DNA of 64,000 nt from Voacanga thouarsii (Eukaryota > Streptophyta > Magnoliopsida > Gentianales > Apocynaceae). The stretch spans positions 789,001-853,000 of the forward strand of contig JANUWF010002273.1 in the NCBI GenBank assembly GCA_026120185.1, in the 5' to 3' direction. The notes below the pieces were generated by a model. It saw nothing but the letters and a program-made list of their open reading frames with translations, did no database searches and had not been told where the DNA came from. The position numbers and the translations under genes are program-made. This document shows positions 50,191-61,851 of this stretch, one piece after another. Every line of letters begins with the position of its first letter. Positions within the stretch are counted from its first letter, which is position 1.

Positions 50191-50678
50191 TTATTTCTCA
50201 AGTTCTTTTGATGACAATCTATTTAGCAAATCAATAAAGACATGGATTAACCTTCTATGCTAAAGGTAGCCATCAATATCATATATGGAGAGGCACTTTA
50301 CATAATAAGCAATGGGATTATCAAAATAATACATAGACATTATCAGAGCAATTGACAACAAAAATGATTTCATCACAAGAATTATCAATAATAGATCATG
50401 AACCTTTTTCAAAATTATACCTTGCAGCATTTTTCACACAAAAGACTAATATTAAGCAAGTTTCACTTTAATTCTTCAATACTTGCTTGATAATAATGGA
50501 GAATCTCTCACCAACATTACCTTTACCGAGTGTTTTTCCATTTTTCTTATCTTCAAATGTAACAACTCAATTAATTGCAGCTTGAAGGTCATACATTAGT
50601 GCAACATTTCCATCATGTGTTTTGAGCATCCACTATCCAATACCATTTTGTGGAGCTCAATTTTTGCAGTTGGTGTAC

Positions 50679-52186
50679 CTATTCATGAGCTGGAAGAATA
50701 GCTTTTGGTACCCACATTTTCTTGGGTCCTTGGGAGTTAGTGATAGTTCTTTTAACTCTCCAAATAGTTTTCATACCACATTCAGCTTGTTTCCTAATGT
50801 GACACCTAAATACATTGTGTCCATTTTTACCATAATAAGAACAACATATATGATCAGCATTTGAGTTTCTAGCTATCACAAAATGAGGTTTGTGATTTTC
50901 TACCTTGTGTACATGTCTATAACCGAGACCATTCCTATTTCTAGCTATACACTACACTCCAAGCAGTTTATTTAGATTCTCTTAACCGTCAGTGAATTTC
51001 TTAATACAAATGGTGAGGTCATCGACTCTACTTTTCATGTTATTAAAATCACTAAGCTTATTTTCAAGAGAAAGTACTTTGTCACACAAACATTTGTTCT
51101 TAAATGTCATACAATGTAAAGAAGTTAGGATAACATTATTTTCAATACTTGAGCACATAATAAAATCAAGTAAGGCTTTATTCTTGTTTAATAGTTTAGT
51201 ATTGTCATCTAACAAGGAATCAATTTTTATTTTCATTTCCTTGTTTCTTCTAGATAATTTTTTAAGTTCATGAAACATGTCGAAAAGCAGTTCATTAGGA
51301 TTATCAGGCTTCTCACTATTAGAATCATGTAATTTAGATATCAAATTTGGAGAAGTGGGATTTACCTTATCCTCCATGGCCATAAAACAGATGTTTGTTT
51401 TCTCATTTTCAGATTCATAGCTTTCTTCTGTCTCAGATTCAACTTGGTCCCAAGTCCCAATCAATCATTTTCTTTTCTTCTTGTTGTGCTTGGCTTCTCT
51501 TTCTTTAGTTATTGGGCAATCAGTAATAAAATACTCCGTACTCTTGCATTTGTAGCACTAAGGTTTAGAAGACGAAGTTTGCCCTTTCTTTTTGACAAAC
51601 TTCTTGCCTTTACTAAAGTTGTCTTTTTTAAACATCTTCTTGGATTTTCTAGCATCCATAGTCCATTCTTCATTGTTCAAATTAGTGTCACAATCACTTT
51701 CAGATTGTTCACTAATAGCTTCATCATTTACAACCTTTAAGATAGTTCCTCTTTTGCCTTTATCATCTTCATCATGCTCTTGAAACTTTTTCAGTTTCAT
51801 TCATGGATTAGCAGAGAGCTAATAAGCTCTTCAGTAGGTACATTGTTCAAATTTTTTGATTCCTCTATAACCAAGGTTTTTTGCTGTCAACTTTTTGGTA
51901 GAGCATCAAGCAATTTTCTATTTTGCTCCCCAAAGGGGTAGATCTTTCCATAGGCCTTTAGACCATTCATGATGTTTGTAAAATGAGTGAACATATCGGT
52001 GATGTTTTCATATGGCTTCATAGTGAACATCTCATAATCTCGAACTATCATTCCCAACTTTGATTCCTTAACTTGATTAGTCCCCTTATGGGTGACTTCA
52101 AGTAATCTCCACATATCAAAGGCTGAATCACAATCACTAACACGATTGTATTCATTTGTATCAAGAGCACAACATAATATATTCAT
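50679..52186 (-). pseudogene. K2 gag (UBN2-type) with coiled segment and altered zinc knuckle
   Basis: 52186-51887: MNILCCALDTNEYNRV, DMWRLLEVTHKGTNQVKESK, the gag-polypeptide core. 51800-51558: a lysine-rich linker. 51464-50982: acidic then coiled (TWDQVESETEESYESENEK, ICFMAMEDKV, heptad-like Leu/Lys). 50879-50679: CSYYGKNGHNVFRC, a CCHC knuckle in which the second Cys is Tyr. The gag N-terminus (YSINFELWNLIENGPF) lies at about 53684-53800, beyond the inserted solo LTR. Several frameshifts are present. Confidence 0.8.
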
Positions 52187-52260
52187 TGTCTGAAAATTCA
52201 GTCATTGTTGAAATATCCTTATTGTCATATTCATCACTCTATTTAGGCACATTTCTGCCT

Positions 52261-53679
52261 TGATAGAAGTTGAATTAGTCATATTTTTTCTAGTTATTTG
52301 ATGTTCTTTTGTAATACATTTTGTTCAATAACTGGTTATATTCCTTCATATTTGAGATTTTACCCTTAAAAAGGTATTTTGTTCATTATTATAGATTTTT
52401 AGGGTAAAACGAAACAAAAACGTCACAAAACAGAGGAAAGGTAGTGTCGGCTAGGGCTTTAGAACCGGCGCCGGCCATGCATTGTTGACACGTACTTCGA
52501 AGTGACGAAAAAATTGGCAAAACAAAGGGAAACAGAGTCAAACCGGTGCTAGCTCCAAGAGTTAAGGCGGCGCCAGCTACATTCTGGTCTTCATCATGTG
52601 AAATTTGGAGAAAAATTAGCGAACAAGTAGAGAAGCAGAACACAACCGGTGTCGGCTGTGCCCTGAAGCTAAGGCGGTGCTTAATTTTTTCTACGCGATT
52701 TTTGGTAATCTGTGGAGTTCTAGTATCTTCCAACTTCTACTCGGCCAAGAATACTGTACCTCCGAGTTTAGACACTTCTTAAACCTATAAATAGATGAAA
52801 AACATAAGGAAAAGGGAGAGAGTTCATTGATCATCATAGAAAATCACTCAATCTAAGGAGGAATTCTTCAATTCAAGGAGGATTGTACAAGAAGGTCTTC
52901 AAAGGAAGAAGAAGGAGGCTTGTCTATGAGTGCTTTCTTTTACTTTGTTTTTTTTTCTTGAACAATGATATGTTAATTGTTTTATTGTAATTTGACATTG
53001 TTTTAGATAGTCATGATTCTTAGAGTTATTTGATCTTTTGATTAATTGATTGTTCTTCTTGACATTTAATTACTTGGGCATATTACGAGATTAATTAGTT
53101 GTTTCTTTTCATTAACTTGCTAGACCAAAGAGGTTAATTGATGAGGATTGGGTAATTAAAAGTTAATTGATGTTTGCCAGACCAATGATTCATTGATTAA
53201 TTTCATGCTTTATATTTTCCAGACCAATAAAATTTAATCAATGATTATGTTTAATGCATCTTTTGGATGAATTAGTTGAGATAGACCAAGTGATGCTAAT
53301 TTACCCTTATCCTTTATGGTGCCAAGAGAAGAATTAGTTATGATAATGGTTAGGTCCTTTGAGATCATGTTTGTCTAAACAATTGTTTGAATTGTATACT
53401 TCTCCATCCTTGACATGTATATATTTTTATTTTGATTTTATTTAATTTAATTTTTTTATTTTTATTTGTTTATCGCTTAATCGAGTGGGTTAAACAATGA
53501 AAGAAAGGTGATTAATGTCTACTTGTTCTTTGAGGATCAACACTCGTTTGAACCCTATGCTCGGTTAATGATGAGTACGCTTGCTCATATGTGTGATTTG
53601 GGTTGAACGTGTTAATTTAAACTTGATTGGGAATGTGCTTAGTGTTGTATGATTTTTATACCCAAATTCGGACACATTA
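52261..53679 (+). mobile_element. Solo LTR inserted in the gag of K2
   Basis: 1.42 kb, flanked by a 5-bp target duplication TGCCT (52256-52260, 53680-53684). Removing it rejoins the K2 gag reading. It has a TATA box CCTATAAATAGATG (about 52785), a purine-rich leader, repeated AGACCAA-centred modules (about 53110-53300) and TTTGAGGATCAACACTCG near the 3' side. The left end is TGATAG. The right end CATTA is not a canonical CA, so the exact boundary or element class is uncertain. Confidence 0.65.
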
Positions 53680-53906
53680 TGCCTTCAACAAATTTCAACA
53701 GGACAAATGGTCCATTCTCAATCAAATTCCACAGCTCAAAGTTGATTGAGTAAACATAAATTTTCATTCTATTTTTTCAAAATGTATAATTGCTTCCACT
53801 GAAAAAAGGAGGTCCATTTGTGGAAGATCCTTCAATGTAAGGTAGAGCAGTAGTGTTTGCCATATGAATCTTTGCTACAAAGCTGTTAAGCTAAGGATAA
53901 TGTAGA

Positions 53907-53925
53907 CCAATGCTCTGATACCAAT
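53907..53925 (-). other. K2 primer-binding site (initiator tRNA-Met)
   Basis: The minus strand reads TTGGTATCAGAGCATTGG directly inside the 5' LTR. TGGTATCAGAGC is the standard sequence complementary to the 3' end of plant initiator tRNA-Met. It fixes the element's orientation. Confidence 0.88.
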
Positions 53926-55500
53926 TGATAAACCTTAGGGGGGGAGGGGGGGAGGGGAGGATGAATAAGGTTTATGGAAAACAATTTCAAATTTTAAAGA
54001 TCTTCTGAAAATCTTAGAATAAGAACAAATAAGTGCGAGTGCCAGAAACATAGATTTTTTGTGCAGCTTTGAATATATTGTTAAAGAACTTTCAAGAACT
54101 TCGGTAAATGATGAAATGAAGATCTAAACTGAAGAATTAAAAATAATCTCACTTAATTAACATAAAAGTCTTTGATCAAATTAATAGATGCAAGGAGGAG
54201 TGTAATGTTTTCAAGTCGGATGAGCAGTAAAAGCGCAGGCATGGAAATCAGATTAGCTTCACAGCAGTAAATGAACAGAGATGAATATTTTGAAACATCA
54301 CTAAATAACGAGAAGATGGTCTTGTTTTAAGAATGGTAGTTGAGACATTAAAAATAAACTTTCTATAAAACACAAATATCTTTAAAACTAATCAATAATG
54401 CAGAGATCGACATAAAGTTCTTTAATCTAATGACCAGCAAAAATGCAGTGATAGAGTGAGGATGAAATGCAAAAGAAAATACCTAAGGAATTATAGTGGT
54501 TTGATCCTCAACCGATCTACATCCACTATCATAGGTACCCACTTAAGGATTTCAACACAATTACTAAAACCTTTTTCCCAAATTAATAGTGGTAGGCTAC
54601 ACCAATCTTACATAAGAGGATCACCAACCTCGGTTTTACACTCAACTTCTTAAATCACAACAATCAAGGTTCACCCAACTGGGTTTTACTCCACAACCTT
54701 GATACATTCACCAAACAAGGCTCACCCCAACTAGGTTTTACACCTCAACCTCGTTATAAGATAGAATGAAGGAAAACTTACAAAAATAGCTCACAAGTTT
54801 GAGAAGATATGAACAGATAAGCTCCAACAGCCTTTCACTTTTTAAACAATTTAATTTCACCTTTGAAGCACAATGAGAATGAAGATTTTTATTTTCTAAA
54901 GTGTAAGAGTATTTCTGAGAAAGATAGAGCAAAAATCTTACAGAAAATCGGGTTTAAATGGCTATTATAGAAGTGAAAAGTAGGACAATAATGGCTAGTT
55001 TCGTATTGTCATATTTTTCGGAGTTTTGGATGATAGTGCATCCAAAAGGTAAGTCTAAAATGGCACTTTTTCAGGCAGAAACGTTTTGACACTATTCACA
55101 GGATTTTGGACGAATCTTTTGGATGCAGAATCATCCAAACTACTCAATCCAAAATTTTGAAATATAAAACTTTGAAAGCTTTTTGTTTGTGTGCTTTAAG
55201 GTAGAAATAAATTGAATCATAAGAAAAATAGACATAGGAATTTACAAGAAGTACCTTAATAACGATTCTTAGTCAAAAGTTCTTCCACAACGACTTCTTA
55301 GTATGCAATTTCTTAAACTTGGTCTTCTACTTGATCACCCATTCTTGGATTCCATTGCTCAAGAGTTACTTAGCAATCTTATTTGCACGCCTTAGAATAG
55401 CTAAAGTCAAATATGTCCTATAACATATAGATCACATTAGTTAGTGCTCATCAATATTTGTCATAAGTCAAAATATAAGAGAATGCCCTTAGGGCTAACA
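53926..55500 (-). repeat. K2 5' LTR
   Basis: 1575 bp, the same family as 35232-36816. A G-rich stretch at 53938-53960 (runs of 7, 8, 4 and 2 G separated by single A) mirrors the G run of the other LTR and could form a G-quadruplex. It is followed inward by the primer-binding site. Confidence 0.9.
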
Positions 55501-55691
55501 GATACCAGTAACATATATAGCAAGTATAACAAAACCTAATCTAAATTTCTTAATAAATAGACATGGACATATCGGATCATTTTTATATTCTGATCTTAAT
55601 AAATATTCACTAAGACGATTATACCACATGCGTCCAAACTGCTTTAAGCCATATAATGACTTTTGTAACTTAACGAAATAATTTCCTCGAT

Positions 55692-55880
55692 ACCTTCCAA
55701 TAGTTCACTTGATGGTGCACGATCGATAGAATTCTGGCTTTCGTTAGTTGTTGGACCTGTTTTTCATTCTCTTATCATTTGGCTCAGTCCTTAAAGCTCT
55801 TCTTCCAAGAAACTGTGGATATTCCCTTAACAATTGATTCCATTTCTAGTCCAACAACTGTGGCAACTGATAGGAACCAA
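55692..55880. repeat. ~190-bp insertion of unknown origin in the K1 RT
   Basis: Present between AATAATTTCC and AAAATTATATGCTTC in this copy but absent at 31662-31680 in the other. It is more GC-rich than its surroundings and contains GTTGTTGGACCTG and CCAACAACTGTGGCAACTG. No family was recognised. Confidence 0.6.
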
Positions 55881-56019
55881 AATTATATGCTTCAAGCATA
55901 CTAAATCCTTCTAGGATTTTCATACAAATATCATTATCAAGGTTCTCATATAAATAAGCAGTCACAACATTCATTAGATGCGTGTCAATCTTTTCATGTA
56001 CTACTAGATTCACAAGGTA

Positions 56020-56215
56020 TCAGAGTATAATTGCATCTATCACGAGTGAATATGTCCAATTTATACTCTGATAGATGCAATTATACTCTATATTTATGAT
56101 GAGACATATTCACTATTAATTCTTACGAGTAATAGTAATTGCAGTTGGCTTTTTTGCAATTATTAATCACGAGTAAAAATCCGCGTAATAATTAATACCC
56201 AATTTTTGCGAAAAG
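56020..56215. repeat. Local inverted duplication/small insertion in the K1 RT
   Basis: GAGTATAATTGCATCTATCA is followed about 30 bases later by its near reverse complement TGATAGATGCAATTATACTC. GTGAATATGTC is likewise mirrored by GACATATTCAC. A cACGAGTaA word recurs three times. The other K1 copy (31830-31885) lacks this. The pattern fits a replication template switch or a small hairpin-forming insertion. Confidence 0.6.
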
Positions 56216-56572
56216 CCTTATGCCACAAGTCGTGCTTTATACCTTACGACTTCATTATTTTCATTTCGCTTTCACACAAATACCATTTATAATCAATTAT
56301 TTTACACCTTTTGGTGTTTGGACTACGAGTCCAAAAACTCCATGCTTTGCAAGAGAGTTTAACGCCAATTAAATCGTATCTTTCCATTTTGACCAATCGT
56401 TTCTATGACGACATTCTTCAACTGATGTTGGTTCAAGATCCTTATCATTTTTTAACACATCAAATGCTATATTATATGCAAAAATATCATCAATAGTTAT
56501 TTTCATTCGATTCCAACTTTTGCCAGAAATCATATAATTGATGGACATTTCATTATTCTGTTTACTATTTTC

Positions 56573-56897
56573 AGATATGTGGATCTTTTCATCAGTTGCC
56601 ACTAGGTCCTTTTCTAATTCTTCAATTTGATCATTTTCTTCTCTTTTCTTTCGAGGATTTTTATCTTTTGAACCAAAGGGTCGTCCACGCTTTTGGTGTG
56701 TTTCTTATTCTGCAGTTATAGGAATGTCATATATGTGGATCTTTTCATCAGTTGCCACTAGGTACTTATTTTCTAATTCTTCAATTTGATCATTTTCTTC
56801 TCTTTTCTTTCGAGAATTTTTATCTTTTGAACCAAAGAGTCGTCCACGCTTTTGGTGTGTTTCTTATTCAACAGTTATAAGAATGTCATTTTGTCCT
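56573..56897. repeat. Tandem duplication of ~162 bp in the integrase-RT linker
   Basis: ATATGTGGATCTTTTCATCA to GGAATGTCAT (56573-56735) is repeated at 56736-56897 with few changes. Copy 1 of the segmental duplication (32250-32420) has only one version. Confidence 0.8.
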
Positions 56898-57746
56898 GCT
56901 GGAACTTCTATCCAAATAGGAGCATCTATAGTTGGCATATGAGATTTAGTTACCCTTGTAGAGTCAATAAAAGAATCTGGTAGCTGATTTGCAAGTCTTT
57001 GCAAATAAATTATCTTTTAAAATTCTAGTTCACTCGCATTTTTACGCGGATCTAAATAATTTAATGATATTGTCCAGGCAAACTCTTTTTTATGTGGTTT
57101 ATGTTCTCCCCCTAATTTAGAAAACAGAGTTTCATCAAAATGATAATCAGCAAATCTTGCTATAAATATATCACCTATCAATGGTTCAATATATCTAATT
57201 ATAGAGGGAGAATCATATCCAACATATATCCTTAATCTTCTTTGAGGACCCATTTTGGTATATTGATTTGGCACTATCGATACATATACAACACACTCAA
57301 AAATTCTTAATGAGCAATATTTTACTTTGAACCAAAAGCCAACTGCAAGGGAAAGAATTTGTAAAAACTTGTTGGCCGTATACACGCAAGTGCTATAGTA
57401 TGCAAAATAGCATGTCCCAAGTAGATATTGAGAGATTTGTTCTCACTTCTCATTAATAACGGTCTAGCAATTAATTGTAATATTTTAATGAATGATTCAG
57501 CTAGGCCATTCTGGGTGTGAACATGAGCTACTGGATGTTCAATAGGAATGCCAATTGACATGCAATAATCATCAACGACTTGGGAAAAATATTCTTTAGC
57601 ATTATCTAGATGGATCCTTTTAATAGAATAATCTAAAAATTGTGCTCGTAAGGGAATTATTTGGGCAAGCAATCTCACAAACACCAGGTTACGAGTTGAT
57701 CATAAATTGACATGCGACCATTGGGACGGTGTATCAATCAAAATCA

Positions 57747-58363
57747 TTAAGTATCTAAGTTGCCTACATGGTGGATAAATTGGTCCACACATATCACTAT
57801 GAATTTTTTTTCCAAAAATGCTAGAGACTCAAACTCTACTTTTGTTGGAGATGGTTTAATAACCAATTTTCCTTGAGAACATGCAACACATGAAAATTTA
57901 TCTAATGTCAAAATCTTTTGACTTTTTAGAGGGTGACCATGCTTATTTTCAATTATCCTTCGCATCATAATAGTTCCTAGATGACCTAAACAGTCATGCC
58001 AAATGATAAATGTACTAGGATTAGTAAATTTCTGACTTACTGAATGATGCACTTCAATTGCATGGATTTTTATACTATATAAGCCAAATGAAAGAGATGA
58101 TAATTTTTCTAATAAAGATTTCTTACTTAAAAAAATTTGAGTAATACAGAGATACTAAAGCCCATTTTTTTTTCCATTGTTTCAATATAATATCCATTTT
58201 GGCGAATATCTTTAAAACTTAATAAATTTCTTTGAGATTTTGAAGAAAATAATGCTTTATAAATAACAACATTTGTTCCTCTGAGTAATAATATATTAGT
58301 TCTTTCGGAGCCTTCAATCAATTTTACACTACTATTTATAGTATTAATAGTTATTTCTCTCAT
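57747..58363 (-). pseudogene. K1 GAG-pre-integrase and protease C-terminal part
   Basis: 58363-58127: a protease tail (SSVKLIEGSERT, KSQRNLLSFKDIRQNGYYIE). 58052-57747: STFIIWHDCLGHLGTIMMRR and FSCVACSQGK, the His-His-Cys-Cys zinc site of integrase. The protease active-site half is on the far side of the hAT insertion. Confidence 0.8.
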
Positions 58364-58409
58364 CTTTAGCTAAGAGAAATATTTTCTATATTTCAATATG
58401 GTGTATATT

Positions 58410-58684
58410 TAGGGATAGCAATTTCTCTACTTAAATTGGGGGGCCAGGGTTGGGGGAGAGCTCTACACCTTGGCCCGCCATGTCAGGTCGAGCTGGGCCG
58501 GGGACAAGGATAGCATGATCCTTAGCCAGTCCTCGCCCTCGGGCCGCATAGTGGTATGTATAAAAATTATAATTTATATTATATATACAATAATTATATA
58601 TAATATATGTAAAAATAAAATATATACATACTATATAGTATATATGTATATATTTATATACATAGTATATATATTAATTATGTA

Positions 58685-58716
<32 letters not shown>

Positions 58717-60021
58717 GTCTTATACTATATCTACTTAACTATGATAAGTGAAAAAAAATGTCTTAATCTATGAAATTATAGATTCTTATGTGAGATAATA
58801 ATATACCTATATTAATAAATTTGTAATTTAAATGAACTAACAAATAACATGCTAACAAATAATATAGTAGTTGGGATGGTACGGCACTATGAACATTTTA
58901 TTTTTATTGATATTCTAAACATTACAATATTTTTATAAATTTTAATTGGTATTAATAATATTATTTTAATATTATCCCATAATTTATTTATTCTTATTTC
59001 TCTAATATTGTAAACATTTTTTTTATCTTTTTAAATAATTTGACTAAGAGTATGTTAGCTAATTTTATTCATAAAAATTCTTGTTCTTAGAATTTTTTTA
59101 TTATTGTCTATATTTTTAAAAATATATTTATGAAATAGTTCCAATTAAGAAAAAAAATGAATGATAAATTAAGAATGACATTGTAAAGTGGCATGGATGC
59201 AAGTTTGTTTCTCAAACTATTGAAAGTCTTGAGAGGCATGAGCAAAAATGCTTGGTTTATAAACTTATATCCTTAGAATCATTACTTATTTTAAAATTAT
59301 GTTGTCATTTGTAAATTATGATTGTATTATATCCCATACCACCATTCGAATTTTATTTATCTCGAATTAATATTTTAACTTAATTTTTTTTTCACAAAGA
59401 TAAGATACAAAATAGAATACAAATGGTAATAATATAAGATTTGACTATAATTTAGGATGACAATGATAAATTTGATAAAAATATAAATATTTGTGTGAAT
59501 AAAAATTTGTTCAACATCCACGAGTATTTGTTCTATTAGTAGTGGAACAAAGTTGAACTTATTCGGAATACAATTTCGTTTAAGATTGATTAGTATTTAT
59601 TGGATTAGTAGTTGAACATACCTAAACTTATTTGCAAATGTTTAATTTCATTCGATTATTAATATAAAATATCTCACACTAACACACAAGTATATATTAT
59701 TTATAAATTAAATCTTGATATTAGTAGTACTTATTTAGAATTTATTTAGATTTACTTTTTTTCTGCTAAGAAAATATAAATTATTATTTATATAAAATTT
59801 CAAAATTTATTTATATTTACTTTTTTTTTGTTGGGCCGAAACCAGGGCTCCGCATCCCCAGTTCCCTGCTATGCCGGGACTGAGGATTATGTTGTCCTTG
59901 GTGGGCTGGGGGTAGGGATCCCCACCTTCCCCCATGTTGGGGACAGGCCGGGGACGAGGATATGGGGGGAATGCGGGGGTGGAGCCAGGATTTCTAGTCT
60001 CCAGCCCGGTTGCTATCCCTA
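58410..60021. mobile_element. Non-autonomous hAT-like transposon in the K1 protease
   Basis: 12-bp terminal inverted repeats TAGGGATAGCAA (58410) and TTGCTATCCCTA (ending 60021) are of the hAT type. Candidate 8-bp target duplications TGTATATT and TCTGTGTT agree at 5 of 8 positions. Both ends are GC-rich (GGCCGGGG words) around a very AT-rich 1.3-kb core with no transposase. It splits the protease just after CLIDSDTTQ. Confidence 0.8.
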
Positions 60022-61320
60022 TCTGTGTTGTATCACTATCAATTAGGCATATATCTTCAATGCCATTTTTATTTCCAATATATGACATAATAGTCATCTG
60101 GGTATAATAAAACATTTATAAATTTAAATACCTTAAATAATAAAATAAAATCTTAAAATGCTTACTACTGTTACAATGCTAAAAATATATAACATAAAAT
60201 AAGAATATTAAAAGTAAACTTTTAATTCTTTTGGACATTTGTATCACCAATCAAATGATCAATTTTTCCTTCTAGATACTCAAAGAAACTAGCCACATTT
60301 AAATGAGTTATATCAACATTAACATCTTCAAGATTGGCATCATCATCATCATCATCATCATGAAGAGAACATTTTACAGTGAAATTTACTTCAACATTTT
60401 TGCTTTTCTTTTCAATAGAAGCATAATAAAGATCAATAAGGTATTTTACCGTACGACAAGTACAGGACTATTGACCTTTCATGCCACATCAATAACATTT
60501 ATCTTCATAATTTGTAGGAATGACCTTTTTTCCTTTTTCTTTATCATTAATTTTTTGCCTACTTCTGGTGGTTATCATTATTTCTCGTAACTTTGTTTTA
60601 AATTTTGTAATCATAATAAATGTTTCCATTATAACTGCGTGCACGTCCACAGCTACGACCATGACCACGATCACAATCATGACTTCTTCAGGAGAAAAAA
60701 TCACGAAATCTAACAACATTCATTTCTGGGAATGGACTAGAACTTGTTGGTTGGGTTTCACGATTTTTCATTAATAACTCATTATTTTGCTCAGTTACAA
60801 GAAGGCAAGATATCAATTCTGCATATTTCTTAAATCCTTTTGCTAGATATTGCTGCTGTAAGAGCACATTTGAGGCATGAAAAATAGAAAAAGTTTTCTC
60901 TGATATATCTTTATCAGTAATATTTTCTCCACACAATTTTAACTACTAGTTAATTTTAAATATCGCAAAATTATACTCACTGGCAGATTTAAATTCTTAT
61001 AATCGCAAGTGCATCCAGTCATACCGTACTTTTGGCATGACAACCATCTTCTGGTGGTCAAACTTTTCTTTCAAATTATTCCACAAAATAAGTAGATTTT
61101 TCACAATGAGATATTCCACTTTTAAATCTTTATGAAGATGATAACGGAGAAAAATCATGGCTTTAGCATCATTTTGTGATGATGATAGATTTCCTTCTAC
61201 AATGGTACCTATAAGACCTATTGTAGCTAAATGTATTTCAGCGTCTAGTATACAGGATAAATAGTATTTTTCGATAATATCTAGAGCTGCAAATTTATGT
61301 TTAGTAAGATTTGTCATGTT
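60022..61320 (-). pseudogene. K1 gag and start of protease
   Basis: 61317-60997: MTNLTKHKFAALDI, YLSCILDAEIHL, LILWNNLKEKFDHQK, a clear copia gag start. 60936-60688: the gag C-terminal part. About 60530-60470: a zinc knuckle degraded by stops. About 60115-60030: GNKNGIEDICLIDSDTTQ, the protease active-site region (family D-S-A/G-T), then the hAT insertion. A (CAT)n tract lies at 60341-60362. Confidence 0.82.
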
Positions 61321-61468
61321 AATACAAAATCAAATAGGAAAAGTGCTTTTCTTCTTTTGTTTAGAAACTTAAAAAAATTAGACTACTTAATTATACAAAT
61401 TGAGAGAATATCTTCGATGGTATTGGCTTGATTTTAAACTTCAGTAGAATTTCGTGCTAATAACGTAT

Positions 61469-61764
61469 TGTGAATTTAATTCCAAATAGAATTAAGAATC
61501 AAGAAAACAAAATATAAAAACTGATATTAAAGAAACAATAAGAAGAGAAATAAGAGAATCACTTGAATTCAATAGATTGATTATGTTTATTTATATAAGG
61601 CCCCTATTTATAGAGGTTTAGATACATTATCTAAAATGATAAGAAATGAATCTAATAAATATAATATTATCTTATCCATTAATAACCTTAGAAAAACAAA
61701 CAGTCACATCTATCTTCAAGATAAATAGATATCATCGAAAATTGAATAGCTATTTATTATTTTC
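61469..61764 (-). repeat. K1 5' LTR
   Basis: TG..CA ends (TGTGAATTTAATTCC on the left, TTATTATTTTCA on the right as written). A minus-strand TATA box CTATAAATAGGGGCC lies at about 61602-61614. Inside it (toward gag) is a TTATTAGCACGAAA-type primer-binding region at about 61450-61468. It matches 33775-34003 and 30087-30266 over its distal ~230 bases. Confidence 0.75.

Positions 61765-61851
<87 letters not shown>
61765..61851. repeat. (TAA)n microsatellite abutting the K1 5' LTR
   Basis: About 28 TAA/ATA units begin directly at the LTR edge (…TTTTCA), so the K1 target duplication cannot be read on this side. Confidence 0.9.

Larger units (their letters stand above)
35232..55500 (-). mobile_element. 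SIRE/Maximus-type copia retrotransposon K2, nested in K1
   Basis: Two ~1.58-kb LTRs (35232-36816 and 53926-55500) start TGATA and end GGGCTAACA. They are flanked by a perfect target duplication GATAC (35227-35231, 55501-55505) that restores the K1 RT sequence. The primer-binding site next to the right LTR shows minus orientation. Long LTRs, a UBN2-type gag with a long acidic/coiled segment and an env-like third region after pol place it in the SIRE/Maximus lineage. Two other insertions lie inside (38084-46763 and 52261-53679). Without them the element is about 10.2 kb. LTR divergence of roughly 5-6% by eye indicates an old insertion. Confidence 0.88.
55506..57720 (-). pseudogene. K1 RT fingers/palm and integrase (right of the K2 insertion)
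   Basis: Minus strand: integrase core (57684-57322: RAQFLDYSIKRIHLDNAKEY, VAHVHTQNGLAESFIK), integrase C-terminus (57385-57017: LRIYVGYDSPS, LFSKLGGEHK, NYLDPRKNA), linker and RT start (56602-56369: SVEECRHRNDWSKWKDTI) and further RT in broken frames to 55506. Three local rearrangements absent from the 30084-32926 copy interrupt it and are listed separately. Confidence 0.85.
33770..61764 (-). mobile_element. Ty1/copia retrotransposon K1, full length in outline, split by two later insertions
   Basis: Reading leftward on the minus strand: 5' LTR 61764-61469, primer-binding region just inside, gag (61320-60030), protease (interrupted by a hAT element at 60021-58410), GAG-pre-integrase, integrase, RT and RNase H (58363-55506 and 35231-34004, interrupted by element K2), purine tract, and a truncated 3' LTR (34003-33770). 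Without insertions it is about 6.1 kb, normal for copia. All ORFs are broken. The fragments at 1-900/2641-3180 and 30084-32926 belong to the same family. Confidence 0.85.

Noticed and set aside
52389..52733. 114-residue minus-strand frame
   Set aside because: Lies in the promoter/leader part of the solo LTR at 52261-53679; no family similarity.
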